DNA from: an uncultured Bacteroides sp.
GTDB taxonomy: Bacteria > Bacteroidota > Bacteroidia > Bacteroidales > Bacteroidaceae
Direction: 5' to 3'
Length of the DNA stretch: 64,000 bases
Assembly (NCBI GenBank): GCA_905203765.1
Contig: CAJKXC010000003.1
Coordinates: 1-64,000 of the forward strand
Made by a program: the position numbers and the translations under genes. Shown here one piece after another: positions 41,048 through 50,145 of this stretch; positions within the stretch are counted from its first letter, which is position 1, and each line of letters begins with the position of its first letter. A model generated the notes under the pieces. The model saw nothing but the letters and a program-made list of their open reading frames with translations, was not told the DNA's origin and did no database searches.

Positions 41048-42211
41048 TTACAACTCTATAATCTCTTCCTTGCACAGCGTCAGTTTCTCCACCCCATCCG
41101 TTGTCACTGCCCAAGAATTCTCAATGCCTACAGGGCCTACACCCGGCAAGACAATCTTCGGCTCCAATGCAAAGACCATGCCCGGCTCCAATTCCTGCTT
41201 CATGCGGGGAGCGAGTACAGGCGCCTCGTTAATCTCCAGCCCGATGCCGTGACCGATGAACTTGGCTTTCTGCTCTGTTCCCATGAAGTTGTCGGCAAAG
41301 CCGGCTTTGGTTACGATATCGATAGCCAGATTATAAAGATCCTCGCAGACGGTTCCGGGTTTTGCTTTCGCGGCAACAGCCTCTTGAATTTCCAAGCAAG
41401 TCTGATGAGCGGCATAAGCCTCTTCCGGCAACTTACCGATAGAAAAGACGCGGCTCATGTCTCCCATATAACCGTGGAAGTTTCCACCCAAGTCTACCAT
41501 AACACTCTGTCCGGGCTGCAACAAAGTACCATTTGCGCCACCGGGCAAAGACGGATCGAGCCCCTCGCCACCCAAAGCAAAGTCATAGGGAGAAGGAACT
41601 GTGGCATTGTCACCCGTCAGCACGCTTCCCATATAAATCTCCATGCTCTGACCGAACACGCGGAAAATTCCCAAGCAACCTTCCAGACGCATCAACCGTT
41701 CCACCTCAACAGAGAACTGGAGATCGGTCATTCCCGGCCGGTAAACAGAAGGTATCTGCTCGTAAGCCTTGGCATGTGCTATGCCGGAACGGCGGAAGAT
41801 TTCAAGTTCGATATTCGTCTTTACGCTCCGTGCCTTACGGATAAGGGATGTACCGCAAGGCACTACCTCTGCCTCGGGGAAGCAGGCAGCCAAACGATTG
41901 TATTCGCTGAAAGACAGTTCGTCACCTTCCAACATCAGCTTTGCCGGCATCGGCAAGCCGCATTCTTGCAGCAGTTCGGGAAGTTGTTCGGGTTTGCGGA
42001 TGGGGTGGATATGCTCTCCTTCGATATTGTTAGGCCGCTTGATGAACAAACGGGCGGGAGCGTTCAGCGGCAGATAGAGGTAACCACTGACAACACGTCC
42101 ATACGTATAGATTAGGTTTACATTACAAGTAATAAGAGCGGCATCAATTGATTGTTGAGCCATGAGTGCGCGTATCTTATCGCGTCTCACTTTCAATTCG
42201 GGTTGTAACAT
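41048..42211 (-). CDS. M24-family metallopeptidase (Xaa-Pro type)
   Basis: 387 residues: N-terminal creatinase-like domain (about 1-150) and C-terminal pita-bread domain. The five metal ligands are visible: Asp in VMVDLGGNF, Asp in YMGDMSRVF, His in FIGHGIGLEINEAP, Glu in FALEPKIVL and Glu in GIENSWAVT. So it should be an active aminopeptidase or dipeptidase with two metals (Mn or Co). Closest to Xaa-Pro aminopeptidase or prolidase-like proteins; exact preference unknown. No signal peptide, so cytoplasmic. A short CACTAA heptad stretch lies at 42256-42277 upstream. Confidence 0.88.
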   Translation of the reverse strand: MLQPELKVRRDKIRALMAQQSIDAALITCNVNLIYTYGRVVSGYLYLPLNAPARLFIKRPNNIEGEHIHPIRKPEQLPELLQECGLPMPAKLMLEGDELSFSEYNRLAACFPEAEVVPCGTSLIRKARSVKTNIELEIFRRSGIAHAKAYEQIPSVYRPGMTDLQFSVEVERLMRLEGCLGIFRVFGQSMEIYMGSVLTGDNATVPSPYDFALGGEGLDPSLPGGANGTLLQPGQSVMVDLGGNFHGYMGDMSRVFSIGKLPEEAYAAHQTCLEIQEAVAAKAKPGTVCEDLYNLAIDIVTKAGFADNFMGTEQKAKFIGHGIGLEINEAPVLAPRMKQELEPGMVFALEPKIVLPGVGPVGIENSWAVTTDGVEKLTLCKEEIIEL

Positions 42212-42255
42212 CTCTTTGTTATTTATGGTTCGAGATGCAAAAGTAACGATTTTAA

Positions 42256-42277
42256 GTGGTTAATCACTAATCACTAA
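42256..42277. repeat. Short heptad run, AATCACT type
   Basis: AGTGGTT followed by AATCACT twice and AAA, between the M24 gene and the gdh terminator; same family as the murA array. Confidence 0.6.
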
Positions 42278-42318
42278 AAAAAAAGTACTGCCCGGGCCTT
42301 CACAGGCGCAGGCAGCAC
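42276..42318 (-). terminator. Terminator of the second glutamate dehydrogenase gene
   Basis: Minus-strand stem GTGCTGCC/GGCAGTAC (42311-42318 with 42285-42292, one mismatch) with an inner GC-rich stretch, followed by a T9 run (A9 at 42276-42284 on the plus strand). Confidence 0.75.
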
Positions 42319-42356
42319 AAACCACAAATACAAATACAACTAAACAAAGTTTTTCC

Positions 42357-43694
42357 TTAGATAATTCCCTGACCCATCATGGCGTGGGCTACTTTCATGA
42401 AGCCGGCGATATTAGCACCCTTCACGTAATTGATGTAGCCGTCGGGTTCTGTTCCGTATTTCACGCACTGAGCATGGATACCGTGCATAATGGCATGAAG
42501 TTTCTCGTCTACCTCAGCCGCACTCCAACTGAGATGCATTGCATTCTGTGACATTTCCAATCCGCTGGTAGCCACACCGCCTGCATTCACAGCCTTACCC
42601 GGTGCATACATAATCTTGTTTTCAATAAAGAGGTCGATAGCTTCGGGGGTACATCCCATATTGGAGATTTCGCCCACACAAGTCACCTTATTATCAATCA
42701 GATGCTGTGCATCTTCCCCATTCAACTCATTCTGCGTTGCACAAGGCAAAGCAATATCGGCTTTCACCTCCCACGGACGTTTGCCGGGAACGAAAGTAGA
42801 GCCGGGGAATTCATCGGCATACGGAGCTACGATATCATTGCCCGATGCACGGAGTTCCAACATATAATCTATCTTCTTGCCACTGATGCCGTTCGGGTCA
42901 TAGATATAACCGTCGGGACCGGAAATCGTAATGACCTTAGCACCCAACTGGGTAGCCTTGGTAGCTGCACCCCAAGCCACATTTCCGAAACCGGAGATAG
43001 CAACCGTCTTACCCTTGATATCTATACCTTTGGTTTCCAACATCTGGTTTACAAAATACAATCCACCGAAACCGGTTGCTTCGGGACGTATCAATGAACC
43101 GCCGAATTCCAGACCTTTACCCGTGAAAGTACCTGTAAATTCGCGTGTCAGTTTCTTATACATACCGAACATATAGCCCACTTCACGGCCACCTACACCA
43201 ATATCACCGGCGGGTACGTCCATATCCGGACCGAGGTGACGCCACAATTCCAACATGAAAGCCTGACAGAAACGCATCACTTCCGCATCGCTCTTACCGC
43301 GCGGAGAGAAATCGGAACCGCCTTTACCGCCACCCATAGGCAGAGTGGTCAAAGCATTCTTGAAAGTCTGTTCAAACCCCAAGAACTTCAAGATAGAGAG
43401 GTTTACTGAAGCGTGGAAACGAATACCGCCTTTGTACGGACCGATAGCATTATTGAACTGTACGCGATAACCGAGATTAGTCTGCACCTCGCCTTTATCA
43501 TCCACCCACGTAACACGGAAAGTAAAAATACGATCGGGTTCAACCAACCGTTCTATGATTTTCGCTTTCTCGAACTCAGGATGCTGATTGTAGATATCTT
43601 CGATAGAAAGAAGTACTTCCTTTACGGCTTGAAGATATTCAGACTCGCCGGGATGCTTTGCCTCCAAAGAGGACATGATACGTTCGATATTCAT
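42357..43694 (-). CDS. Glutamate dehydrogenase (copy 2)
   Basis: 445 residues, the same length as the 23095 gene and very close in the N-terminal catalytic half (LTTLPMGGGKGGSDFSPRGK, VPAGDIGVGGREVGYMFGMY). The nucleotide half differs: SGFGNVAWGAATKATQLGAK and ISGPDGYIYDPNG versus SGSGNVAQYTAEK and SDSDGYVYDPDG in copy 1. Bacteroides is known to keep two GDHs, one NADP-specific and ammonium-regulated, the other with dual cofactor use and peptide control. Which one this is cannot be decided from sequence alone. Own promoter (-7 at 43766-43773) and terminator. Confidence 0.88.
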   Translation of the reverse strand: MNIERIMSSLEAKHPGESEYLQAVKEVLLSIEDIYNQHPEFEKAKIIERLVEPDRIFTFRVTWVDDKGEVQTNLGYRVQFNNAIGPYKGGIRFHASVNLSILKFLGFEQTFKNALTTLPMGGGKGGSDFSPRGKSDAEVMRFCQAFMLELWRHLGPDMDVPAGDIGVGGREVGYMFGMYKKLTREFTGTFTGKGLEFGGSLIRPEATGFGGLYFVNQMLETKGIDIKGKTVAISGFGNVAWGAATKATQLGAKVITISGPDGYIYDPNGISGKKIDYMLELRASGNDIVAPYADEFPGSTFVPGKRPWEVKADIALPCATQNELNGEDAQHLIDNKVTCVGEISNMGCTPEAIDLFIENKIMYAPGKAVNAGGVATSGLEMSQNAMHLSWSAAEVDEKLHAIMHGIHAQCVKYGTEPDGYINYVKGANIAGFMKVAHAMMGQGII

Positions 43695-43765
43695 AATATT
43701 ACGTTTTAAAGGTTATTACCTTGTTTACTTAGGTTATCCGAGCAAAGTGTCACCGAACAACACTG

Positions 43766-43773
43766 CAAATATA
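43766..43773 (-). promoter_or_regulatory. -7 box of gdh copy 2
   Basis: TATATTTG on the minus strand, 71 bases before the ATG at 43694. Confidence 0.6.
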
Positions 43774-44145
43774 GGAAAACTTTTCATATCCGCTATAAAA
43801 TACAGTGATATTTTGATTAAATAATGATAAAACGTCAGAAACACTCATCAAGAGCCTTAAGTAGCAAGTCGCATATTCCTCCTATCTAAGTTCAACAATT
43901 CGGTATATCGGCATAAAGGTAAAAATATTATCGAGAGGAAACAAGAAAAGGCAATAAATTTATACATTAATACAGCATTATAAATATTCCTGTAATTACT
44001 CTTCATTATTTTGTCAGAGATCTTCGTATTCGTCTTTATGTTGAAAACTTGTCCGCCAAAGTTCGTATTCTATCATTCCCCCTGCATTCGGATAGTTTTT
44101 AGAGTATTTATGGCAGTTATCAAACCTCTTTCTAATAAATAATGA

Positions 44146-44176
44146 CTAACCTTGCAACTCAGAAACCAAAGGTTAG
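44146..44176 (+). promoter_or_regulatory. Leader hairpin before the GH9 gene
   Basis: CTAACCTT (44146-44153) pairs perfectly with AAGGTTAG (44169-44176), 15-base loop, ending 9 bases before the ATG at 44186. It could cover the ribosome site or be a regulator operator. Confidence 0.55.
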
Positions 44177-44185
44177 CATAAAAAA

Positions 44186-46648
44186 ATGAGAAAGACACTA
44201 ATTATCTTATTCCTTCTATCCGCAAGTAAGTTTTCTGCATACAGCCAAGTCCGGCTCGCCCAAGATGCGGAACTGGAAAAGCAAATTTATGAAAGCGGAT
44301 TAATCCATCAGCCCCTCCCCCTGAATGTAGAAAATTCCTATGAAGCCAACGGATGGAAGAAGGAAATATTGCAAAGCGTCCCTCTTACCCGCCAGGCAAG
44401 CACCGAAGGCTGGAGCCACTCCGGCGCAGGAAGTATGTCCTTCAGCAAGGAAAAGACGGTTTCGGGACTAGGAAGCATCAAACTGCAATTCCCCACATCG
44501 ACCGGGAAAAGGGCCACAGGCTCTCCTTCCGATCCCGACTACGCAACGTATGGAAATGCCGGCGTCACCTATCACCTGGATGGAGCCAACCTGGAAAAGT
44601 ACAACCGGATTGTGTTCTCCATCTATCCCGATTGCGACGGTGCCCGCGTAGTCAACATGAACCTGACGTTCGTCAATGCCGACACACCTGCCAAGAAAGG
44701 ATACAACCAGCCTACCGGCTCACACCTTATTAATCTGGTCAACAAAGAATGGAACCAGTGCTTCCTCGAAATAGACGAGTTCCAACGGGACAAAGTAATG
44801 AAAATCAGTTTCAGCACTTCCCTGAAGGGCAAAGACCGGACAACGGGAGACTCTGCTATCTACTATATAGACAACCTGCAACTGCAAACGGTGAAGCAAC
44901 CGGACAAGGTGAGCGGATGGCTACCTGCCGAAGGAAAGATTGTTTATTCTACTACTGGATATGCCCAGAACAGTTCCAAGACGGCCATTATCGACACAAA
45001 AACCTCTCTATATAATAAGCGGTTCCAACTGCTAACCCCGGAAGGCGAAGTGGCCTACGAAGGAGAGATCAAAGAAGAGACAACCACCCTCGGACAGTTC
45101 GGCCTCATCGACTTTATAGCCTTCAGCCGTCCCGGAGAATACCGGCTGAAAGCGGGTGATGCACTTACCCCAGCCTTCCGCATCGGAGAAAACATTTGGG
45201 AAGACTCGCAATGGCGGGTGCTGAACTTTATCTTCTGCCAGCGCTGCGGGCATCCGGTACCGGGTAAGCACGCCACTTGCCACGTCGACCTGATGTCGGA
45301 ACACAACGGCCTGCGCCTTCCCTTCAACGGCGGATGGCACGATGCCGGAGACCTTTCGCAACAGACACTCCAAACAGGAGACGTAGCCTTTGCCCTGCTC
45401 GAAGCCTACAACAAACAAAAAACAAAGAATCCCGCCCTTGCCGCCCGCCTGCGCGAAGAAGCCGAATGGGGCGTGGAGTTCATCGTGAAAAACCGCTACG
45501 GCGACGGCTACCGCGCCAGCAGCATGGGACTGCTTATCTGGCAGGACGGCGTGTTTAATTCGCTGGATGACATCACTTCCGTACGCGTACAGAACTTTGC
45601 TTTCGACAACTTCCTGTATGCCGGCTACGAAGCATACGCGTCCATGACACTGGACAACGACCCCATGTACCAGGAATATCTGCGCCGCGTGGCGGAAGAA
45701 GACTTCCGTTTTGCCCTGGAGAAGTTCAAGAAGGACGGCTTCGACAAGTTCGTACAGCCCTACGAGCACAGCTACAACACTTCCAAGAGTCAGTATATGG
45801 CTACCATTTCTTGGGCAGCCAGCCAACTCTACAAGCTGACACGCAAGCCTTGCTACGCAGAAGCCGCCGCCGAATACATCCGCTACACCCTGGACTGCCA
45901 GCGCACAGAGCCGTTGAAGGACAAGGACGGCACCTGCGGATTCTTCTACCGGGATAAAAACAAACAGTCAATAGTTCACTATATACACCAGTCGCGCGAG
46001 CAAGTCTACATGCAAGCCATGTCGATGCTGTGCGAGACGCAACCGGAGCATCCCGATTACCCCCAATGGGAGCGCTCCATACACCTCTATGGCAACTACC
46101 TGAAAGGGCTGATGAAATACACCCGCCCCTACGGTATGTTGCCGAGTGGTGTTTACCATGCCGAAGAATACAAGGACACTACCGGCTTCTATGCCCTCCA
46201 CCTCTTCCCGCCCACCAACGCGAAAGAGTTGTACACGGAGCAGATAAAGCGGGGCATCCGGCTGGACAAGGAACACTACGTGAAGCGCTTCCCCGTGTGG
46301 TTCAACATCTTCAACGGCAATACAGCCATCCACCTCTCCACCGGAAAGTCCGCCGCCATCTGCGGAAACTTTATGAAGGACAAGGAACTGCTCGAAATAG
46401 GATTGGAACAACTCTACTGGACGGTAGGCAAGAACCCCTTCGGACAATCGCTGATATACGGCGAAGGGCGGAATTATCCGCAGCTGAACACTTTCTCTTC
46501 CGGCGAAATGACAGGAGAAATGCCCGTAGGCATACGCACACTGGGCAACGACGACATCCCCTACTGGCCGCAGACGAACAATGCCTGCTACAAAGAGGTG
46601 TGGGTGACCTCGGCGGGCAAGTGGCTGTCGCTGATTGCGGAATACTGA
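44186..46648 (+). CDS. Glycoside hydrolase family 9 enzyme
   Basis: 820 residues. Signal peptide ends near SAYSQ. A jelly-roll-like region (about 60-240) and an Ig-like CelD_N domain (about 245-335, IDTKTSLYNKRFQLLTPEGE) precede the GH9 (alpha/alpha)6 barrel. The catalytic Asp pair is in GGWHDAGD (about 381-388), and the C-terminal acid Glu is in CYKEVWV (near 803). GH9 includes endoglucanases and glucan exo-enzymes. Without a SusCD beside it, the glucan (cellulose-like, xyloglucan or mixed-linkage) cannot be told. Followed by ThuA and flavodoxin genes on the same strand. Confidence 0.86.
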   Translation: MRKTLIILFLLSASKFSAYSQVRLAQDAELEKQIYESGLIHQPLPLNVENSYEANGWKKEILQSVPLTRQASTEGWSHSGAGSMSFSKEKTVSGLGSIKLQFPTSTGKRATGSPSDPDYATYGNAGVTYHLDGANLEKYNRIVFSIYPDCDGARVVNMNLTFVNADTPAKKGYNQPTGSHLINLVNKEWNQCFLEIDEFQRDKVMKISFSTSLKGKDRTTGDSAIYYIDNLQLQTVKQPDKVSGWLPAEGKIVYSTTGYAQNSSKTAIIDTKTSLYNKRFQLLTPEGEVAYEGEIKEETTTLGQFGLIDFIAFSRPGEYRLKAGDALTPAFRIGENIWEDSQWRVLNFIFCQRCGHPVPGKHATCHVDLMSEHNGLRLPFNGGWHDAGDLSQQTLQTGDVAFALLEAYNKQKTKNPALAARLREEAEWGVEFIVKNRYGDGYRASSMGLLIWQDGVFNSLDDITSVRVQNFAFDNFLYAGYEAYASMTLDNDPMYQEYLRRVAEEDFRFALEKFKKDGFDKFVQPYEHSYNTSKSQYMATISWAASQLYKLTRKPCYAEAAAEYIRYTLDCQRTEPLKDKDGTCGFFYRDKNKQSIVHYIHQSREQVYMQAMSMLCETQPEHPDYPQWERSIHLYGNYLKGLMKYTRPYGMLPSGVYHAEEYKDTTGFYALHLFPPTNAKELYTEQIKRGIRLDKEHYVKRFPVWFNIFNGNTAIHLSTGKSAAICGNFMKDKELLEIGLEQLYWTVGKNPFGQSLIYGEGRNYPQLNTFSSGEMTGEMPVGIRTLGNDDIPYWPQTNNACYKEVWVTSAGKWLSLIAEY

Positions 46649-46714
46649 GGGAGTTAAGAATTAAAAAATAAGGAAGTTATCATTCATCTAATATAAATCA
46701 TTAATCAAAAAGAC

Positions 46715-47518
46715 ATGAGACACATTTTTATCTTACTATTCAGTATCTGCACCTTGTTGGTGCACGCACAAGTTCCCGCAGGCTATCCCGCCAATTATGC
46801 TAAAGCGCCCCGCTTCAAAGCACTGGTCTACTACACCACACAGGCCGAAGAAGCCCACGTACACTTTGCCGAACAAGCCGTACAGTTCTTTAAGAAACTG
46901 AACTATGGCGATGGCTTCGTGCTGGACATCACTACCGATTTCTCTCAATATCCTTATGATAAACTGAAAGAGTACAACGTTATTATCATGCTTAACACAA
47001 CTCCAAGCAGCAAGGCCGAGCGTGATGTTTTTGAGCAATATATGGAGAACGGCGGTGGTTGGGTAGGCTTCCACGCCGCTGCCTATAATGACCGAAACAC
47101 CAACTGGCCCTGGCTCGTCAAGTTCCTTGGCGGCGGTGTGTTCTATTGTAACAACTGGCCCCCCCAACCTGTATTGGTTGAAGTTGACAATGCGGAACAT
47201 CCCGTCACCAAGAGCTTGCCGACGTCCTTCGTAGCCCCTGCCAGCGAATGGTATCAGTGGGAGCCCAGCCCCCGACAGAACAAAGATGTGGAAGTGCTAC
47301 TCTCCATCTCTCCCAAGAACTATCCGCTGGGCATTAAAGATGTAGTGAACTTCGGCGATTTCCCCATCGTGTGGACTAACAAGAACTACCGGATGATCTA
47401 CCTCAACATGGGACATGGCGACGAAGAATTCATCGACGGAACGCAGAACCTTCTGCTCGTAAATGCCTTCCGCTGGGTGGTAAGCAAAGACCGGAAAGGA
47501 GATCCGTTTCTCAAATAG
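46715..47518 (+). CDS. Secreted ThuA-domain protein
   Basis: 267 residues with a signal peptide (LLVHAQ). The ThuA fold (class-I glutamine-amidotransferase-like; named for trehalose utilization) covers nearly all of it. Shared marks: GGGWVGFHAAAYN, AEHPVTKSLPTSF and IYLNMGHGDEEF. ThuA proteins are linked to keto-sugar or disaccharide pathways elsewhere, but the chemistry is not settled. It lies 66 bases after the GH9 gene. The same domain is fused to the GH18 enzyme at 59618-61351, so ThuA recurs next to glycoside hydrolases in this window. Confidence 0.85.
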   Translation: MRHIFILLFSICTLLVHAQVPAGYPANYAKAPRFKALVYYTTQAEEAHVHFAEQAVQFFKKLNYGDGFVLDITTDFSQYPYDKLKEYNVIIMLNTTPSSKAERDVFEQYMENGGGWVGFHAAAYNDRNTNWPWLVKFLGGGVFYCNNWPPQPVLVEVDNAEHPVTKSLPTSFVAPASEWYQWEPSPRQNKDVEVLLSISPKNYPLGIKDVVNFGDFPIVWTNKNYRMIYLNMGHGDEEFIDGTQNLLLVNAFRWVVSKDRKGDPFLK

Positions 47519-47544
47519 AAAACACCACTAATATTTTATCACGT

Positions 47545-48123
47545 ATGAAAACAAAAGTTTTTAGTGTAATTGCAGCAGTAGCGCTGCTTTTCACACTGGG
47601 TAGCTGTGCCGGCAAGACAGGCAAAGCAGAGGTTCAAGGCCCCCGAATATTGGTAGCCTATTTCTCACAGGGCGGCAACACCCAAACGTTAGCCACCCTT
47701 ATCCACGACTCCATCGGTGGAGATATATTCGCCATCGAACCGGAAACGCCCTATCCCTCGGAAGGTACACACGATGCCGTGCAGAAGCAGATTGACGAAG
47801 GCGTACTGCCTACGTTGAAAGGCAATGTGGAGAACCTCGACTCTTACGATGTCATCTTCGTAGGAACACCCAACTGGTTCGGTTCCGTTGCTCTCCCGGT
47901 AAAAGCATTCTTACAAAGCAATCAGCTTGCAGGAAAGAAAGTTGTTCCCTTTGCCACCTTCGGTGGCGGTGCAGGAAACTGCCTGACTGAGATTGCAGAA
48001 CTTTGTCCTAACTCCACCATCCTCGAAGGCTATGCCGTAAGCGGCGATGACGTCAGAGACAGACCGAATGAAGTGAAAAAGAATGTCAGCACTTGGCTGA
48101 ACAATATCAAGACTCAGTTCTAA
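47545..48123 (+). CDS. Flavodoxin-family lipoprotein
   Basis: 192 residues. Lipobox FTLGSC (Cys21) shows an envelope lipoprotein, which is unusual for a flavodoxin fold and places it in the periplasm or outer membrane. FMN phosphate loop YFSQGGNTQTLATLI, then FVGTPNWFGSVALPV and FATFGGGAGNCL. This resembles the Flavodoxin_4 group. Partner unknown; an electron source in the periplasm is not obvious. Follows ThuA by 26 bases, so GH9-ThuA-flavodoxin may be one unit. Ends at a terminator. Confidence 0.82.
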   Translation: MKTKVFSVIAAVALLFTLGSCAGKTGKAEVQGPRILVAYFSQGGNTQTLATLIHDSIGGDIFAIEPETPYPSEGTHDAVQKQIDEGVLPTLKGNVENLDSYDVIFVGTPNWFGSVALPVKAFLQSNQLAGKKVVPFATFGGGAGNCLTEIAELCPNSTILEGYAVSGDDVRDRPNEVKKNVSTWLNNIKTQF

Positions 48124-48146
48124 ACCAGTACAGACTATATAATAAA

Positions 48147-48186
48147 GCGTGGCAGAACGTTTGAAAGAACGGCTGCCACGTTTGTT
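48147..48186 (+). terminator. Terminator after the flavodoxin gene
   Basis: CGTGGCAG pairs with CTGCCACG, with a nested ACGTT/AACG stem, followed by TTTGTTTGTTT. Confidence 0.75.
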
Positions 48187-48332
48187 TGTTTCCACCCCTC
48201 GTCCCCTAAAGGAAGCTATGCAACTCTGACCAATGAGGCGCACAGGAATGATAATTTAACGAGTTCGATATAACTGTACTATCTTAACTTCCTCAAATAG
48301 AAGAGCAAACTTACCTTCCTCGCAAGACAATC

Positions 48333-48397
48333 TTAGAATATAAGCTTTATTCTTAGAAATAAAGATTATATTTATAAGAATAAAGCTTATATTCTTA
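48333..48397. repeat. AT-rich double palindrome
   Basis: Two 23-base arms (48333-48355 and 48375-48397) are inverted copies with one mismatch. Each arm is itself nearly palindromic around AAGCTT (TAAGAATA...ATTCTTA), so the arms are also near-direct repeats. A third palindrome, AGGAAAGAATATCTTTCCT, lies just downstream. No ORF. Confidence 0.75.
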
Positions 48398-48497
48398 CAA
48401 CCAAAGGCTTTATTCCAAGTTTTCCTTGCGGGCAAGATATCTTCTGAAGCAGGAAAGAATATCTTTCCTCAGGCACAGCAGGAACTAATCATTGTGT

Positions 48498-48534
48498 AAA
48501 AAAAGTCCTGAGCAGTAATGTACCGCCCAGGACT
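48498..48534 (-). terminator. Terminator of the second susCD unit
   Basis: Minus strand: AGTCCTGGGC (48525-48534) pairs with GCTCAGGACT (48504-48513, one G-T pair), then a T6 run. It follows the susD gene stop at 48559. Confidence 0.8.
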
Positions 48535-48558
48535 CTCACCTTAAAAAACCAAATAAAC

Positions 48559-50127
48559 CTATAACCAACCCGGATTCTGTGTCAATCCACCTTTAGCACG
48601 ATCTATCTCCGACTGATCGATTGGGAAGTATCTGTATTTCTCAGTCCATCCCTTGTTACCCAGAATTTCAGTTCCTTTATCAAAGCGAAGGATGTCGAAC
48701 CAACGCTGCATCTCGTCCATGAACTCGTAGCCGCGTTCCTCGAAGATAATGTCCAGAATCTCCTGTTTGCTCTTGCCCGACAGGCTGATGCGGTGGTTCT
48801 GATCCTGAAAAGCACGGTCGCGTACCTGGTCAAACCATCCCTGACCTTCGCTGCTTACGTTACCGTTAATGCGGGCTTCCAGTTCGGTGCCCAGCAGCAG
48901 TACATCGGCGTAGCGGTAGAAACGGAAAGGTACGGAGTAGTTGCTTGCCGGATTGATGTCCGAAGCATTCTCCTTACGCGGCGTATATTTATAGTGTCCC
49001 AGCCACTCGAAGTTTTCCTGCTCTTCGCTCACGTAGAAGGTACTTCCTGCAGGCAATTTGCCTTGAGCCACCAGGTCGTTCACTTTCTGAGCCTCTATAC
49101 GATAGTCCAGCACAGTGCCTTCACGACGTACATCGCCCTCTTTGAACATATTGAAGATGGTGCTCGGCATCGTATTCTGTCCATATCCGCTGCACAAACC
49201 GCCTTGCTCGGCACTACGCGGATCCTGGAGCGAACGGCCGCCGACCCCGTTCACGAAGCCATTACCTGTATCAGAACCGTTACCACCATAGGCCACATCG
49301 TAAATGTTCTCACTACCCCATTCGCCGTCTTTTACCCACAAATGCAAGTAGTCGGGATCCAGTTTGTAGCGTCCGCTGGAGATAATCTCCTTCATGTCAG
49401 CCAATGCCTTCGGATAGTCCGCCTCGGCACGGTGGAAAAGGATTATCTTCGTGCGGAGCACCCGGGCAGCATCCTTGCAGATACGTCCCTGAGGCGTAGA
49501 AGAGCGATCGGGCAGTGCACTGATATAATCGTCGGACAAATCTTCCATCATGAAATCAAAGATCTCGTCACGTGTACCTTTGGCAACAGTATACATTTCG
49601 CTGGCCGCCAGGTAGTGCTTGATAAGCGGGAACTGTTCATAGCCCATAAACAAATAGTTATAGAACAATGCACGGTAGAAACGGGCCTCAGCCTCGATAG
49701 GTTTCTTTACGCTTTCACTCAAGTTGGAACCTGCCAGTTTATCCACCAACAAGCAGGCATCTATCACACCGTTGTAGATACCGAAATCCCACTCGTTCCA
49801 CCACGTACCGTACCCCCATTCACCGAAGCAACTGTTGGTATTGTATGAGAAAGTATCCCACTTGGTTTTCCAAACGCCTTCTCCTTTACCTCCGCCAGTC
49901 TCGGACTCATCAGAAAGCAACGAAGAATAGGCCCAAATTTCCATCAAACGCACTTTGACGTCAGCGTTCACAGCATACAGGCCCTTCAACATCTCATCTT
50001 CCGTCTTATAAAATTCGGTTTCTGCCACTTGGGTAGTAGGTTCGGTCACCAGGAAGTCCGAACAAGAAGCAAATGCCACGGAGGCAAACGCTCCGGCAAC
50101 TATGGTCTTAAATATATTATTCATCAT
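48559..50127 (-). CDS. SusD/RagB-family glycan-binding lipoprotein (pair 2)
   Basis: 522 residues. Surface lipoprotein that lids the SusC channel and binds the glycan. Signal peptide with lipobox FASC (Cys21), then SDFLVTEPTTQVAETEFYKT, the typical SusD start. Tetratricopeptide-like helices follow and the family C-terminus is intact (EERGYEFMDEMQRWFDILRF). The start may be one codon later. It follows its susC by 18 bases. The glycan ligand cannot be read from the sequence; the locus suggests GlcNAc-containing chains. Confidence 0.93.
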   Translation of the reverse strand: MMNNIFKTIVAGAFASVAFASCSDFLVTEPTTQVAETEFYKTEDEMLKGLYAVNADVKVRLMEIWAYSSLLSDESETGGGKGEGVWKTKWDTFSYNTNSCFGEWGYGTWWNEWDFGIYNGVIDACLLVDKLAGSNLSESVKKPIEAEARFYRALFYNYLFMGYEQFPLIKHYLAASEMYTVAKGTRDEIFDFMMEDLSDDYISALPDRSSTPQGRICKDAARVLRTKIILFHRAEADYPKALADMKEIISSGRYKLDPDYLHLWVKDGEWGSENIYDVAYGGNGSDTGNGFVNGVGGRSLQDPRSAEQGGLCSGYGQNTMPSTIFNMFKEGDVRREGTVLDYRIEAQKVNDLVAQGKLPAGSTFYVSEEQENFEWLGHYKYTPRKENASDINPASNYSVPFRFYRYADVLLLGTELEARINGNVSSEGQGWFDQVRDRAFQDQNHRISLSGKSKQEILDIIFEERGYEFMDEMQRWFDILRFDKGTEILGNKGWTEKYRYFPIDQSEIDRAKGGLTQNPGWL

Positions 50128-50145
50128 AAATCTGTTTTAAGGTTA

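Larger units (their letters stand above)
43695..44185. other. 491-bp gap between divergent gdh copy 2 and GH9 gene
   Basis: AT-rich, no ORF of note. It holds the gdh -7 box (minus, 43766-43773) and a hairpin directly before the GH9 start (44146-44176). No plus-strand TAnnTTTG box is visible, so the GH9 promoter is not located. Confidence 0.6.
48124..48558. other. 435-bp gap between convergent flavodoxin and susD genes
   Basis: Holds the flavodoxin terminator (48147-48186), the AT-rich double palindrome (48333-48397), a short AGGAAAGAATATCTTTCCT palindrome and the susD terminator (48498-48534). No gene seen. Confidence 0.7.
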
